38,080 nt of DNA from Synechococcales cyanobacterium T60_A2020_003 (GTDB lineage Bacteria > Cyanobacteriota > Cyanobacteriia > RECH01), in NCBI GenBank assembly GCA_015272205.1, contig JACYMB010000083.1, forward strand, positions 1-38,080, in the 5' to 3' direction. A program made the translations under genes and the position numbers. The notes below the pieces were generated by a model, which was not told the origin of the DNA, ran no database searches, and saw only the letters and a list, made by a program, of their open reading frames with translations. The number at the start of each line of letters is the position of its first letter. The first letter of the stretch is position 1. This document shows, piece by piece, positions 16,335-25,148 of this stretch.

Positions 16335-17782
16335 GACCGGGCAGAGTATTCCTGATCGAGGGTGGACTGAAGCTCTTGCTGCAAACGGTGCAGAATAGTG
16401 TCTGAATCGATTTGAGCCAGAATATCTTGAATTACGGTATCTGCGCCTTGAGGCCCCCACGTACAGCCCTGTACCAGATAGACCTGGGCCGCTTTCCCGA
16501 CCCGATAGGAACCGTATCCTGCTAGAGCAGCCTGGGCAGCGGCGGCGGTGGTGTAGGCTGTAAACCCAGACACGCTATCGAAGGCAGAGGCGATCGCCGC
16601 CCCGCTTTTACCGACACCAAGGAGAAAGCTGCTGCCCAATTCACCGACGGCTAGGCTTCCCGAACTCCAGATAATCGCGTTCATCAGTTTGCGGGCTTCG
16701 TGGCTGGTCATGGGCAATCCGTAGAGTTTGGCGAGGGAGCGAATCAACATCAGATCCGCCACCGCACCGCCCAGCACATCCAGAATCGCAATCGGATTGA
16801 GCGCCACAATCCCCCCTTTCCATTTGGCATAGCGCCAGATTAGCTCATCGGCCTCTTGTTGATAGGCGTAAACAGTTTTGCGGGCGATCGCCGCTTCCGT
16901 GTCTCGTGCCTGTCGCAAGGCATTTAGCGCTAACAAGGCTTGTCCTTCCCGCATGAGGATATCGACTAAACGGGTCTTCAGCTCATGCACGTTGGGCGGT
17001 AACGGTTCCCACTCATGCTCCACCCGTCCATCGGGATATTCGACCCGTACTTCCACTGGCGCGGGTTCGGCGGCCACCATCACCACATCATCGGCCACAA
17101 AAAAGGGGCGATTCGGGGTAGGAGTCGAAGCTGCGTAGGGGCGTTTCTGCTCTTGAATCAGCAAATCTTGCAGCTTGCGGTAAATGGTTTGGCGATCGCG
17201 ATCGGGGTACAAATCCGTTTTGTTAAAGACCAAGATCAGCGGTTTCTGAGCCGATTGCAGTTCCGTAAGGGCGAGGTATTCGGTACGGGTGATATCGCCT
17301 GCAACGACGAAGAGAATCAGATCGGCTTGGTAGGCCACCTCTCGCGCTAAATCTGCCCGTGCCTGTCCATCAATTTCATCGAGTCCGGGTGTGTCGATTA
17401 ATTCAATAGGTACGGCTCCGTTGGGAGTGTCTAGCGACCACATCACCGATCGCGCCCATTGCGTTATCCCGTGGGTTGGCCCCGTTTGCAGCAGCTTTTG
17501 TCCCATTAAGGCATTCAAAACGGCAGACTTTCCACGACTGACTAACCCAAAGACCGCAATCTTAATCAAGCGGTTGTTTAATTTCTCGATGACCGAGGAT
17601 AGCTGATCAATCTCGCGTTTCGTCGTGGCCTGTATCTCAGCAAGGGGCGATCGCCGATCCAGCACTCTCCGCTGGGAAAAGCGATTCAGGGTCTGCCGGA
17701 GACTGGTACGTGCCCGGTTGAGATAGGTATCGGTCGCGCCTGGAGTACGGTCACGGTTTTTGGGAGAGGGTGGTTGATTCAA
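16331..17782 (-). CDS. DUF697-type membrane-associated GTPase
   Basis: A 483-residue protein. The GTPase domain has G1 GLVSRGKS at 79-86, G3 DTPG at 130-133 and G4 NKTD at 187-190. After about residue 290 a helical part follows with hydrophobic stretches ('VALNPIAILDVLGGAVADLM', 'GKSGAAIASAFDSVSGFTAY') as in YcjF/DUF697 proteins common in cyanobacteria. It probably associates with membranes; its cellular role is not established. The stop codon overlaps the surE start. The neighbouring upstream gene (17926-19440) is a diverged protein of the same architecture, so the pair may have arisen by duplication. Confidence 0.85.
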   Translation of the reverse strand: MNQPPSPKNRDRTPGATDTYLNRARTSLRQTLNRFSQRRVLDRRSPLAEIQATTKREIDQLSSVIEKLNNRLIKIAVFGLVSRGKSAVLNALMGQKLLQTGPTHGITQWARSVMWSLDTPNGAVPIELIDTPGLDEIDGQARADLAREVAYQADLILFVVAGDITRTEYLALTELQSAQKPLILVFNKTDLYPDRDRQTIYRKLQDLLIQEQKRPYAASTPTPNRPFFVADDVVMVAAEPAPVEVRVEYPDGRVEHEWEPLPPNVHELKTRLVDILMREGQALLALNALRQARDTEAAIARKTVYAYQQEADELIWRYAKWKGGIVALNPIAILDVLGGAVADLMLIRSLAKLYGLPMTSHEARKLMNAIIWSSGSLAVGELGSSFLLGVGKSGAAIASAFDSVSGFTAYTTAAAAQAALAGYGSYRVGKAAQVYLVQGCTWGPQGADTVIQDILAQIDSDTILHRLQQELQSTLDQEYSARS

Positions 17783-17925
17783 AGCCGTTACGTAGAACCC
17801 AATATCTCTAATTGTGAACGCAACTTCCGCTCTAGGAGCAGGGCGATCGCCGTACTATCCGCGATTAATTTCCGAACCGCTCCTGAATGCTTAAAGGTGG
17901 AGCGATCGCCCGTTGGATTAAACCA

Positions 17926-19440
17926 TTAAATCGTGGCTTCTGCCTTGGCTTCGGCAGTGGGAAGCAATCGTGTCATTCCCTGGGTCACCAACTGCTGCAG
18001 AAACTCGGTGCGTTGGTTGCTCTGGAAGACCGACTTCAGCGTGTTCAAAATGCGATCGATTTGAATCGGCTGTTTTGCCAAATCGGGATTTTGGCTGCGC
18101 TCTTGCAAATACTCGACTAAACTGAGTCCGGCAATCCGGGTCAAATAGGCCGCACTCACCCCTTGCAGCATGCCGCCCGCCACATAGGTCAAGGCACTTC
18201 CTTTTAATAGGGGACTAATCGCCTGGGTAGACACTTCCACCAAGCCCAACTTCACCATCTGGGCGGCCATCGTGCCTGCAATTTCCTTTGCCTGATCCAT
18301 TGAGAAGGGCTGATGATACACCGTACCCAGATCCATCACTAGTTGGGCATTCACCGCAGCGGTTGCTAGGAGATCCAGCGTCGGTACAGGATTCGCAAAG
18401 GCGGCGGCGGCGGCGATCCACTGGGACTGTTCAATCATGGATAGAGCGCGATCGCGCCGAATCTGATTAAGTTCTGCCACAATGTCCTGACGCAGTAGCC
18501 AAGACTTCCGCAGCACCGTTGCCCATACAAGCTGTTGCGCTTCCTGGTGCAAAATCGTGCCTAAACGATCGCTCAAGGAAAATACATTGGCCTCCGGTTG
18601 CTCGGTGCGCTCAATGATCGAGCCGTCGTCTTGATGTTGACGAACTTTAATCGGTGCAGGAACCGTGGCGATCGCCACCACATCCTCAGGTTCCATGACC
18701 GATTTCACCCGCTGCTGTAACTGATGGAGCACGGTCAGGCGATCGTCCGGCAAATACTGATCCTGTTTGCTAAAGACGAGTAAGACCCGCTGTCGCTGTT
18801 GGCGTAATTGCTGGAGAATCTGGAATTGAGAATCCGTTAAATCGCCCGACGTGAGGAAGAGCAGCAGATCATGGGTTAGGGCATCGCTGGGCATAGCGAG
18901 ACTTGCGGCATCATCGGTCACTTGGTTGATGGCGGGTAGGGAGTCCATCAACGAAACCGTCTGACTATGCTTGTCTTGATGTCCCGACAGCCAGTTGTCC
19001 TGTAACCAATTCATCAGAGCGGTTTTACCCACACCTGACTCGCCCAATACCGTCACGGTTAAATGTTGACGATCGAGTTCTTGGTTCAACTCGGCTAGCT
19101 TTGTCCGCAACGGTTCTACAACCGAATCCGATACCGCATCGCCAGTTCCCGTCGGTTCACTCTGAAGTTGGGTAATTAGGGCATCAACGGCTGACAGTGC
19201 CTGTTCCACAACGGTACGGTTTGCCGCGATGGGAAGCAAGACCGCAGGGGATTTGGCACTGTTGTCTGAGGATTTGAAGTATTGACGCAACCAGAGATAG
19301 CCCGATCCAAGGGCGATCGCGCCCCACATCAGATCGCCGCCTGCGTGCAGAGCAGAATCACCGAAACTTTGCAGTGCCCATAGTCCGGCTGTTAACCCCA
19401 AACCACCTACTAAAATCGGTTTCTTCAGTATTGCTGCCAT
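17926..19440 (-). CDS. Diverged DUF697-type GTPase-like protein
   Basis: A 504-residue protein with two N-terminal hydrophobic segments (about 8-25 and 36-52), a P-loop GESGVGKT at 133-140 and a helical, hydrophobic C-terminal half with 'NPVPTLDLLATAAVNAQLVM' and 'EIAGTMAAQM', similar in layout to the next gene downstream. The other GTPase motifs are poor: DSLP (166-169) replaces DTPG, and SKQD (224-227) replaces NKxD. Nucleotide binding is plausible, but hydrolysis or guanine specificity may be altered. It lies about 140 bases upstream of the second GTPase on the same strand. Confidence 0.8.
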   Translation of the reverse strand: MAAILKKPILVGGLGLTAGLWALQSFGDSALHAGGDLMWGAIALGSGYLWLRQYFKSSDNSAKSPAVLLPIAANRTVVEQALSAVDALITQLQSEPTGTGDAVSDSVVEPLRTKLAELNQELDRQHLTVTVLGESGVGKTALMNWLQDNWLSGHQDKHSQTVSLMDSLPAINQVTDDAASLAMPSDALTHDLLLFLTSGDLTDSQFQILQQLRQQRQRVLLVFSKQDQYLPDDRLTVLHQLQQRVKSVMEPEDVVAIATVPAPIKVRQHQDDGSIIERTEQPEANVFSLSDRLGTILHQEAQQLVWATVLRKSWLLRQDIVAELNQIRRDRALSMIEQSQWIAAAAAFANPVPTLDLLATAAVNAQLVMDLGTVYHQPFSMDQAKEIAGTMAAQMVKLGLVEVSTQAISPLLKGSALTYVAGGMLQGVSAAYLTRIAGLSLVEYLQERSQNPDLAKQPIQIDRILNTLKSVFQSNQRTEFLQQLVTQGMTRLLPTAEAKAEATI

Positions 19441-19558
19441 CCCACATGTCTCCCAGATCAGCGCAATCTAGCACTCCTATCTTATCGAGTCGGGCGATCG
19501 CTTGTAGAAAAATTCTTGTCCTAGGAACCGAACAGATTGTTGATAGACTCTAGGCGAT

Positions 19559-19894
19559 TTAGTAATCCAGGGTTAGTGTGTCAAAGTTCCCTGCTAGCCC
19601 AGAGGTCGGCGATGTGTACACGGAACGACCTGGCGCAAATTCTGCGTCTGCTCCAGAGACATCGTTCTCGCGCATTTGCTGCACGTTGTCTTCTAAATGT
19701 TGAACCGCCTGATCCAACACGGCTAAGCGTTGCACGATCAACTCCCGCCGCTGATCGATGGCGTCTAGTTCTTGCTCTAGGCGTTTCTTCTCAACGGTGA
19801 GCTTGTAAATGTCTAGAAATGCTGCTGCCTCCGAACGCTGGCGAGGCATGGTGCTAATTTTAGGGCGAATCTTTCCGGCAGTGGGGCGACGCAT
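19559..19894 (-). CDS. Small coiled-coil protein, possibly GvpV-like
   Basis: A 111-residue protein: a basic N-terminus with 'KISTMPRQRSEAAAFLDIYK', then a strong heptad-type coiled coil ('EKKRLEQELDAIDQRRELIV', through about residue 77), then a short polar tail. The 'STMPRQRSEAAA' word followed by such a coiled coil is, from memory, seen in cyanobacterial proteins annotated as gas vesicle proteins (GvpV). The gas vesicle cluster 10 kb away lacks an obvious gvpV, which makes the link interesting but unproven. No membrane segment. It could simply be a conserved cyanobacterial protein of unknown role. Confidence 0.6.
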   Translation of the reverse strand: MRRPTAGKIRPKISTMPRQRSEAAAFLDIYKLTVEKKRLEQELDAIDQRRELIVQRLAVLDQAVQHLEDNVQQMRENDVSGADAEFAPGRSVYTSPTSGLAGNFDTLTLDY

Positions 19895-20100
19895 GGCTTT
19901 ACCTATTGGAATACGACATAGTCTCTTCTTCTAGCTTTCCCACGTTTATCCGGTAGGTCGCAAAACTCTAAGTTTTGTAATTTCGTACCTCTGATTACAA
20001 CTTGCAGTGAAGGATATCGGGACAATGTGATTCTGTACCTAATACGCTTGTTTTGGGTACATGTTCACAGGACATCCATAATCTTGAAACAACTGGCGCA

Positions 20101-21876
20101 ATGCCTCCTTCAATTAAGCCTCGTATTATTGTTTGCGGTCTTGGATTAACGGGTTACAAAATCTTTTGTTTGCTCAAGCAGCAAGGTGCTGTGGTCGTTG
20201 GCGTCAACGATGTGCCCATTGAGGGAGACACAACAGCTCAGGCTCAAAGCTGCCCCATGTCCTTTGGGTCGGATTCGACCTATGTGCGGGATATTGTAAT
20301 TGGGAATTTGCGATCGCCCGCCACTCTCATTGAAGCCGGAGTCCGTGAGGCTCATACGCTGGTGCTGGCGACCAGCGATGATGCCCTAAACCTGGCAATT
20401 TTGACCCAGGCCAGGGTGCTCAATCCGCGCATTCGCATTATCAACCGCCTGTTTAATACGAGTTTGGGCGATCGCCTGGATCACACTCTGCCCGATCACA
20501 CCAGTATGAGCGTTGCAGCCTTGTCGGCTCCCGTCTTTGCCTTTGCGGCTCTGGGCAATAAAGCGATTGGGCAACTCCAACTCTACAATCAGGTTTGGCC
20601 TATCCAGGAAGAGTTTATCCACGATGTTCATCCCTGGAAGGGGCGTTTGCTCAGCGATCTCTGGGACGACCGCACCCGGATGTTAATTTACTATCTGCCC
20701 CGTCATGAGGATGTTGATTTAGTCTCGGCGGTATTGCAGGGGAATCGCCTCCAAGTGGGCGATCGTTTGATTATTGCCACTCAGCCTAGTATCCGCACGG
20801 TTCAGCGCACCCTTCACTACAAGTTCCTGGAATTTTGGGCAAAGGTACGGCAGTTCCAACAACGCCTACAGCCCACGCTTACGGTTCTGGTCGCACTGCT
20901 CTTCGTGATTGCCCTTTCGACGGTAACCTACATCATCAATAACTACAACACTCCGATTGTGGATGCCCTTTACTTTTCAGTGGGCATGATTACCGGAGCA
21001 GGTGGACAGGAACGTGTGGCTGAGCAATCCGACCCTAGCATCAAACTCTTCACGGTTATGATGATGCTGGTGAGGGCAGGCGTTATTGGCATTTGCTACG
21101 CTCTCCTCAATGACTTTGTTTTGGGGAGTCGGTTTAAGCAGCTTTGGAATAGCCCCCGCATTCCCACCCGCAACCACTACATTGTTTGTGGATTGGGGGG
21201 GCTAGGAATTCAGATTGTGGATCAACTCCATGCCAACGGCTGCTCTATTGTCATTATCGAAAAAGATCCCAATAACCGATTCCTACACACTGCTGCTGCT
21301 CTCAAGATTCCGGTGATTCAGAGTGATGCCAGCTTAGCGGCAACCCTGGTCGAAGCCCATATTCAGACTGCCGATGCCTTACTCGCCTCAACCAGTGATG
21401 ATGTCGCAAATCTGGAGATTGCGCTGAGTGCCAAAGGGCTTGCCCCTCGTGTTCCGGTGATTGTGCGAAATCAAGATCCGCAATTTGCACCTCTAGCCCA
21501 AGCGGTCTTTGAGTTTGAGGCGGTTCTTAGCCCTACCGAGCTAGCGGCTCCGTCGTTTGCGGCAGCGGCTTTGGGCGGTCGAATCCTGGGGAATGGCATG
21601 ACGGCAAATACGTTATGGGTTGCCCTGGCGACAATGATTACACCTGCTCACCCCTTTTGTGGACAACAGGTGAAAGATGTTGCTACCAGCACTGACATTG
21701 TTCCGCTTTACATCGAAGGGTCGCAGCGGGCCATTCACGGCTGGACTCTTTTGGATGTACATCTCTGCCCTGGCGATGTTCTGTACCTTACGGTACAAGC
21801 CTCTAAACTGGAGCACTTGTGGCGATCGCAACCCAACCTCACAGCCCACCAGGAATATCTGAACCAATCCACTTAA
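20101..21876 (+). CDS. RCK/TrkA-N ion channel protein with two NAD-binding domains
   Basis: A 591-residue protein from the ATG at 20101. The first Rossmann/RCK domain starts 'RIIVCGLGLTGYKIFCLL' (about 8-25). The central membrane part has a helix ('LTVLVALLFVIALSTVTYII'), a pore-loop-like segment 'DALYFSVGMITGAGG' (288-302) and a second helix ('LFTVMMMLVRAGVIGICYAL'). A second RCK domain starts 'HYIVCGLGGLGIQIVDQL' near residue 359. The layout RCK-pore-RCK resembles K+ channel and CASTOR-like proteins. The filter position reads TGAGG rather than TVGYG, so K+ selectivity is uncertain. A TTG at 20053 would extend it by 16 residues without a better signal. It ends 17 bases before the rbc terminator. 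Confidence 0.85.
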   Translation: MPPSIKPRIIVCGLGLTGYKIFCLLKQQGAVVVGVNDVPIEGDTTAQAQSCPMSFGSDSTYVRDIVIGNLRSPATLIEAGVREAHTLVLATSDDALNLAILTQARVLNPRIRIINRLFNTSLGDRLDHTLPDHTSMSVAALSAPVFAFAALGNKAIGQLQLYNQVWPIQEEFIHDVHPWKGRLLSDLWDDRTRMLIYYLPRHEDVDLVSAVLQGNRLQVGDRLIIATQPSIRTVQRTLHYKFLEFWAKVRQFQQRLQPTLTVLVALLFVIALSTVTYIINNYNTPIVDALYFSVGMITGAGGQERVAEQSDPSIKLFTVMMMLVRAGVIGICYALLNDFVLGSRFKQLWNSPRIPTRNHYIVCGLGGLGIQIVDQLHANGCSIVIIEKDPNNRFLHTAAALKIPVIQSDASLAATLVEAHIQTADALLASTSDDVANLEIALSAKGLAPRVPVIVRNQDPQFAPLAQAVFEFEAVLSPTELAAPSFAAAALGGRILGNGMTANTLWVALATMITPAHPFCGQQVKDVATSTDIVPLYIEGSQRAIHGWTLLDVHLCPGDVLYLTVQASKLEHLWRSQPNLTAHQEYLNQST

Positions 21877-21892
21877 ACGTGATGAAACAGAC

Positions 21893-21930
21893 AAAAAAAT
21901 TCTGGAGGTAGGAAATACTACCTCCAGAAT
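21893..21930 (-). terminator. Rho-independent terminator of the rbcLXS operon
   Basis: On the minus strand ATTCTGGAGGTAG, a 6-base loop and CTACCTCCAGAAT form a perfect 13-pair stem followed by seven T. It is 140 bases after the rbcS stop and also sits just behind the convergent channel gene. Confidence 0.92.
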
Positions 21931-22039
21931 TGCAATGGGACACGTTCAGATCATCGAACTAGTTGGGATAGCCTGCTAGCACTATTCCGACTAGCGAGAC
22001 CTTCCACATTTGTATCCACTCATTCAGACCAAAGAGCCC

Positions 22040-22060
22040 AGGGTAGAGCACCTCTACCCT
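22040..22060 (-). terminator. Hairpin directly after rbcS
   Basis: AGGGTAGAG (22040-22048) and CTCTACCCT (22052-22060) form a perfect 9-pair stem with a 3-base loop, 11 bases after the rbcS stop. There is no U-tract, so it is more likely an RNA-stabilising 3' structure than the main terminator. Confidence 0.6.
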
Positions 22061-22070
22061 CAAGCAAATC

Positions 22071-22415
22071 TTAGTAACGGAAAGAGCTACCGCTACCAGG
22101 CTTGTGAACGATAAAGCTCATAACCTGACACTGCTTGATGTTGTCGAACGCAACAACACGGATGTAGCAATCACGATACTCGTTACGGCATTCGTTCACC
22201 TCGTTCAGGACGTCTTGAACCGACGGCTTTCCGAACAGAGGCAGCTTCCACATCGTCCAGTAGTGGGTCTCTGGGTTCGAGTCTTCGTTGAACTCGATCG
22301 CCGGAATGAACCCTTGATCAATCACATACTGAAGCTGACGAGCAATCTGCTGGTCGCTGAGGGGAGGAAGATAGGACAGCGTTTCAAACCGACGCTCTTT
22401 AGGCAGTGTTTTCAT
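22071..22415 (-). CDS. rbcS: RuBisCO small subunit
   Basis: A 114-residue protein starting '[20 protein letters not shown]', with '[12 protein letters not shown]', '[19 protein letters not shown]' and 'MSFIVHKP', the form IB small subunit. Eight copies cap the L8 core in the carboxysome. It is the last gene of rbcL-rbcX-rbcS, 38 bases after rbcX, and is followed by a hairpin and a strong terminator. The length is normal and the protein is not fused to other domains. Confidence 0.98.
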   Translation of the reverse strand: MKTLPKERRFETLSYLPPLSDQQIARQLQYVIDQGFIPAIEFNEDSNPETHYWTMWKLPLFGKPSVQDVLNEVNECRNEYRDCYIRVVAFDNIKQCQVMSFIVHKPGSGSSFRY

Positions 22416-22453
22416 GGCTCACCTGTAAACTATGAGGTCAATAACTTAGACAA

Positions 22454-22855
22454 TTAGGAATCCGGATCGATGTCCGACTCCGGTATTGATTCCATGCTGG
22501 GCAAGGTATCTGACGGTTGAAGCTGCGTAATACGCTCTAGGTATTCCCGGTGATGCTCCATATTCGCCTGCTGAATGCCCGATCGCGCCATTTCTGGCAA
22601 AAATTCGGTCACTTCATCCGCCAAGTAAGCCCTTACCGTCATGATGCGAAAGGCCAAATCCTGGTTTTCCTGAATCAGCTCGTTCAGATAGGCTTCTCCA
22701 TCCTGAATCTTGCCAGTCGAAGAAAACTGACTTAACCAGATCGAAAGGGGGGGATTCGTTTCGCTGAGTTGCGCCACGACAACCCGCACAGCTCGATAGG
22801 TTAAATAGCTGATCAGAACCTTCGCTGTATCCTTCGCAATATTTTTGAGGTCCAT
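22454..22855 (-). CDS. rbcX: RuBisCO assembly chaperone RbcX
   Basis: A 133-residue helical protein starting 'MDLKNIAKDTAKVLISYLTY', with 'VRVVVAQLSETNPPLSIWLS', typical of RbcX, which dimerises and clamps the C-terminal tail of RbcL during L8 assembly. RbcL here ends '[14 protein letters not shown]', containing the EIKFEF motif that RbcX binds. It sits between rbcL and rbcS as in many filamentous cyanobacteria. The Ser/Asp-rich C-terminal tail is usual. Confidence 0.95.
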   Translation of the reverse strand: MDLKNIAKDTAKVLISYLTYRAVRVVVAQLSETNPPLSIWLSQFSSTGKIQDGEAYLNELIQENQDLAFRIMTVRAYLADEVTEFLPEMARSGIQQANMEHHREYLERITQLQPSDTLPSMESIPESDIDPDS

Positions 22856-22915
22856 AAAGAAGTGCAGAGGCTTAGAAACGGGCTGTAGCTCGTTATCTAA
22901 ACCTCAAAATCAGGA

Positions 22916-24349
22916 TCAGACGGTATCAACCGCTTCAAACTCGAACTTGATTTCCTTCCAAAGTTCACAAGCAACAGCCAACTCAGGCGACCACTTCGCG
23001 GCTTCACGGATGATATCGCCACCTTCACGCATGAGGTCACGACCTTCGTTCCGAGCCTGAACGCAAGCTTCCAGCGCAACGCGGTTCGCGGTTGCACCCG
23101 GTGCGTTCCCCCAGGGGTGACCCAAGGTACCACCACCAAACTGTAGGACGGACTCATCGCCGAAGATTTCAACCAGAGCTGGCATGTGCCATACGTGGAT
23201 ACCACCGGACGCCACCGCCATAACACTGGGCATGGATGCCCAGTCTTGGGTGAAGTAAATACCGCGAGACAGATCTTTCTCAACGTAGTTTTCACGGAGC
23301 AGGTCGATGAAGCCTAGGGTGATGTCGCGATCGCCCTCAAGCTTACCCACAACGGTTCCGGTGTGGATGTGGTCACCACCCGACATCCGCAAGCACTTCG
23401 ACAACACGCGGAAGTGAATACCGTGATTTTTTTGACGGTCGATTACCGCGTGCATCGCCCGGTGGATGTGGAGCAGAACGCCATTATCGCGGCACCAGTG
23501 AGACAGGGTGGTATTAGCGGTGAAACCAGCGGTCAAGAAATCATGCATGATGATGGGCATGCCGAGTTCTTTTGCGAACTCAGCCCGCTTCAGCATTTCC
23601 TCGCAGGTTGCAGCAGTTACGTTCAGGTAGTGACCTTTGATTTCTCCGGTTTCCGCCTGAGCCTTGTGGATTGCATCGGCAATGAACAGGAAGCGATCGC
23701 GCCAGCGCTGGAAGGGCTGAGAGTTAACGTTCTCATCATCCTTCGTGAAGTCGAGGCCACCACGCAGAGCCTCATACACAGCACGGCCATAGTTCTTCGC
23801 AGACAGACCAAGCTTCGGTTTGATGGTACAGCCCAGCAGGGGACGACCATACTTGTTCAACTTGTCGCGCTCAACTTGAATCCCGTGGGGAGGACCTTGG
23901 AACGTCTTTAGGTATGCAACCGGAATGCGCAAATCTTCCAAACGCAGCGCTTTCAGCGCTTTGAAACCAAATACGTTACCAACCAAAGAGGTCAGCAAGT
24001 TGGTTACAGAGCCTTCCTCAAACAGGTCGAGGGGGTAAGCAATGTACGCGATGAACTGTCCGTCGTCTGCACCACGAACAGGCTCGATATCATAGCAACG
24101 ACCTTTGTAGCGATCGAGGTCGGTGAGTAGGTCTGTCCATACGGTCGTCCAGGTTCCTGTTGAAGATTCTGCCGCCACTGCTGCGCCTGCTTCCTCAGGA
24201 GGTACACCCGGCTGAGGAGTTACCCGGAACGCCGCCAAAATATCGGTATCTTTAGGAGTATAGTCTGGGGTGTAGTAGGTCAGTTTGTAATCCTTAACCC
24301 CAGCATCATACCCAGCCTTTGACTGAGTTCTGGTTTGTGAATAAGACAT
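22916..24349 (-). CDS. rbcL: RuBisCO large subunit (form IB)
   Basis: A 477-residue protein, complete. K177 ('TIKPK') and the carbamylated lysine K203 in '[17 protein letters not shown]' are present, as are '[19 protein letters not shown]' (loop 6 with its lysine) and the C-terminal 'EIKFEF' RbcX site. It fixes CO2 onto ribulose-1,5-bisphosphate in carboxysomes. It is the first gene of rbcL-rbcX-rbcS, 60 bases before rbcX. An 800-base region upstream, shared with a divergent aldo/keto reductase, holds several palindromes that may be regulator sites. Confidence 0.99.
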   Translation of the reverse strand: MSYSQTRTQSKAGYDAGVKDYKLTYYTPDYTPKDTDILAAFRVTPQPGVPPEEAGAAVAAESSTGTWTTVWTDLLTDLDRYKGRCYDIEPVRGADDGQFIAYIAYPLDLFEEGSVTNLLTSLVGNVFGFKALKALRLEDLRIPVAYLKTFQGPPHGIQVERDKLNKYGRPLLGCTIKPKLGLSAKNYGRAVYEALRGGLDFTKDDENVNSQPFQRWRDRFLFIADAIHKAQAETGEIKGHYLNVTAATCEEMLKRAEFAKELGMPIIMHDFLTAGFTANTTLSHWCRDNGVLLHIHRAMHAVIDRQKNHGIHFRVLSKCLRMSGGDHIHTGTVVGKLEGDRDITLGFIDLLRENYVEKDLSRGIYFTQDWASMPSVMAVASGGIHVWHMPALVEIFGDESVLQFGGGTLGHPWGNAPGATANRVALEACVQARNEGRDLMREGGDIIREAAKWSPELAVACELWKEIKFEFEAVDTV

Positions 24350-25148
24350 CGTTTCCCTTCCTAGTTAAATCATTGCGATCCGAACAAACGTATCCCCGGT
24401 GTCCATCAATTCAACTCACCTATAGTGAGGCATGACTCTGCCGAGCCTTTCCTCGATGCGCCACACCATCACGAGGATTCAATTGTTTGAAATCAAAGTA
24501 CGTTGACAAGGCAATATCAGCCTCCCAGGGCTGACCCTTCCAGTGTCGGAATACTCCAATTCACAGGTTTAGATCAAAATATATCAGGAATCTAATAAGC
24601 CTTTCTTCGAATCTTCTTTGCTTAAAGATAAGCTTTGTTTATATTTTGTTTGTATTCATACAAGATGTAACGTTACAAAACAGTCAAACTATTGATCCAG
24701 AAGACGTTATAGAGGTTTTTGTCGGATTGATGGATCGGGATTGATCACTCTTGCGAATCATTAATTTTTGTAAAAATTGGCCTCTGAAATTCCCTTTTTA
24801 AGAGATTTTGGTGGTTTTGTCAATCCTCTATGCCATTAGTAAGCAAAAGCGAGAAATGGCTGCTGATATCAGACTGAGACCCGATATAAGGGTGTTGGTA
24901 TATGATGCATAAAAGTGTCATTAAATCCAGCTTCCTGACGCTAAACGTATGCCACTTTTATCGATAAAGAACGTAAAACTCAAATCAATTATTGGTTGAT
25001 TTAGCATTTTCTTTGGTGCTGCCTTGTGATACTGAGGGTTACACTTTCATGACGATTAAATCTGACGTTGCATGATCGCGTTCCGATAACGTCCCAACCC
25101 CTAAACTCGCTACACTTCTTTATATATAGAAATGTAACAAGGAAGGCT
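24350..25148. promoter_or_regulatory. rbcL upstream region with palindromes
   Basis: About 800 AT-rich bases between rbcL (minus) and the aldo/keto reductase (plus). On the rbcL side there are three compact dyads: GCTTA-AAGA-TAAGC (24620-24633), TGTAT-TC-ATACA (24651-24662) and the perfect palindrome TGTAACGTTACA (24666-24677), 270-330 bases before the rbcL start. On the reductase side AAATCAA-TTATTGG-TTGATTT (24982-25002) lies about 147 bases before its start. Dyads of this kind suit LysR- or CRP-type regulators, but I find no clear NtcA (GTA-N8-TAC) site. No gene or RNA was recognised. Confidence 0.45.
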
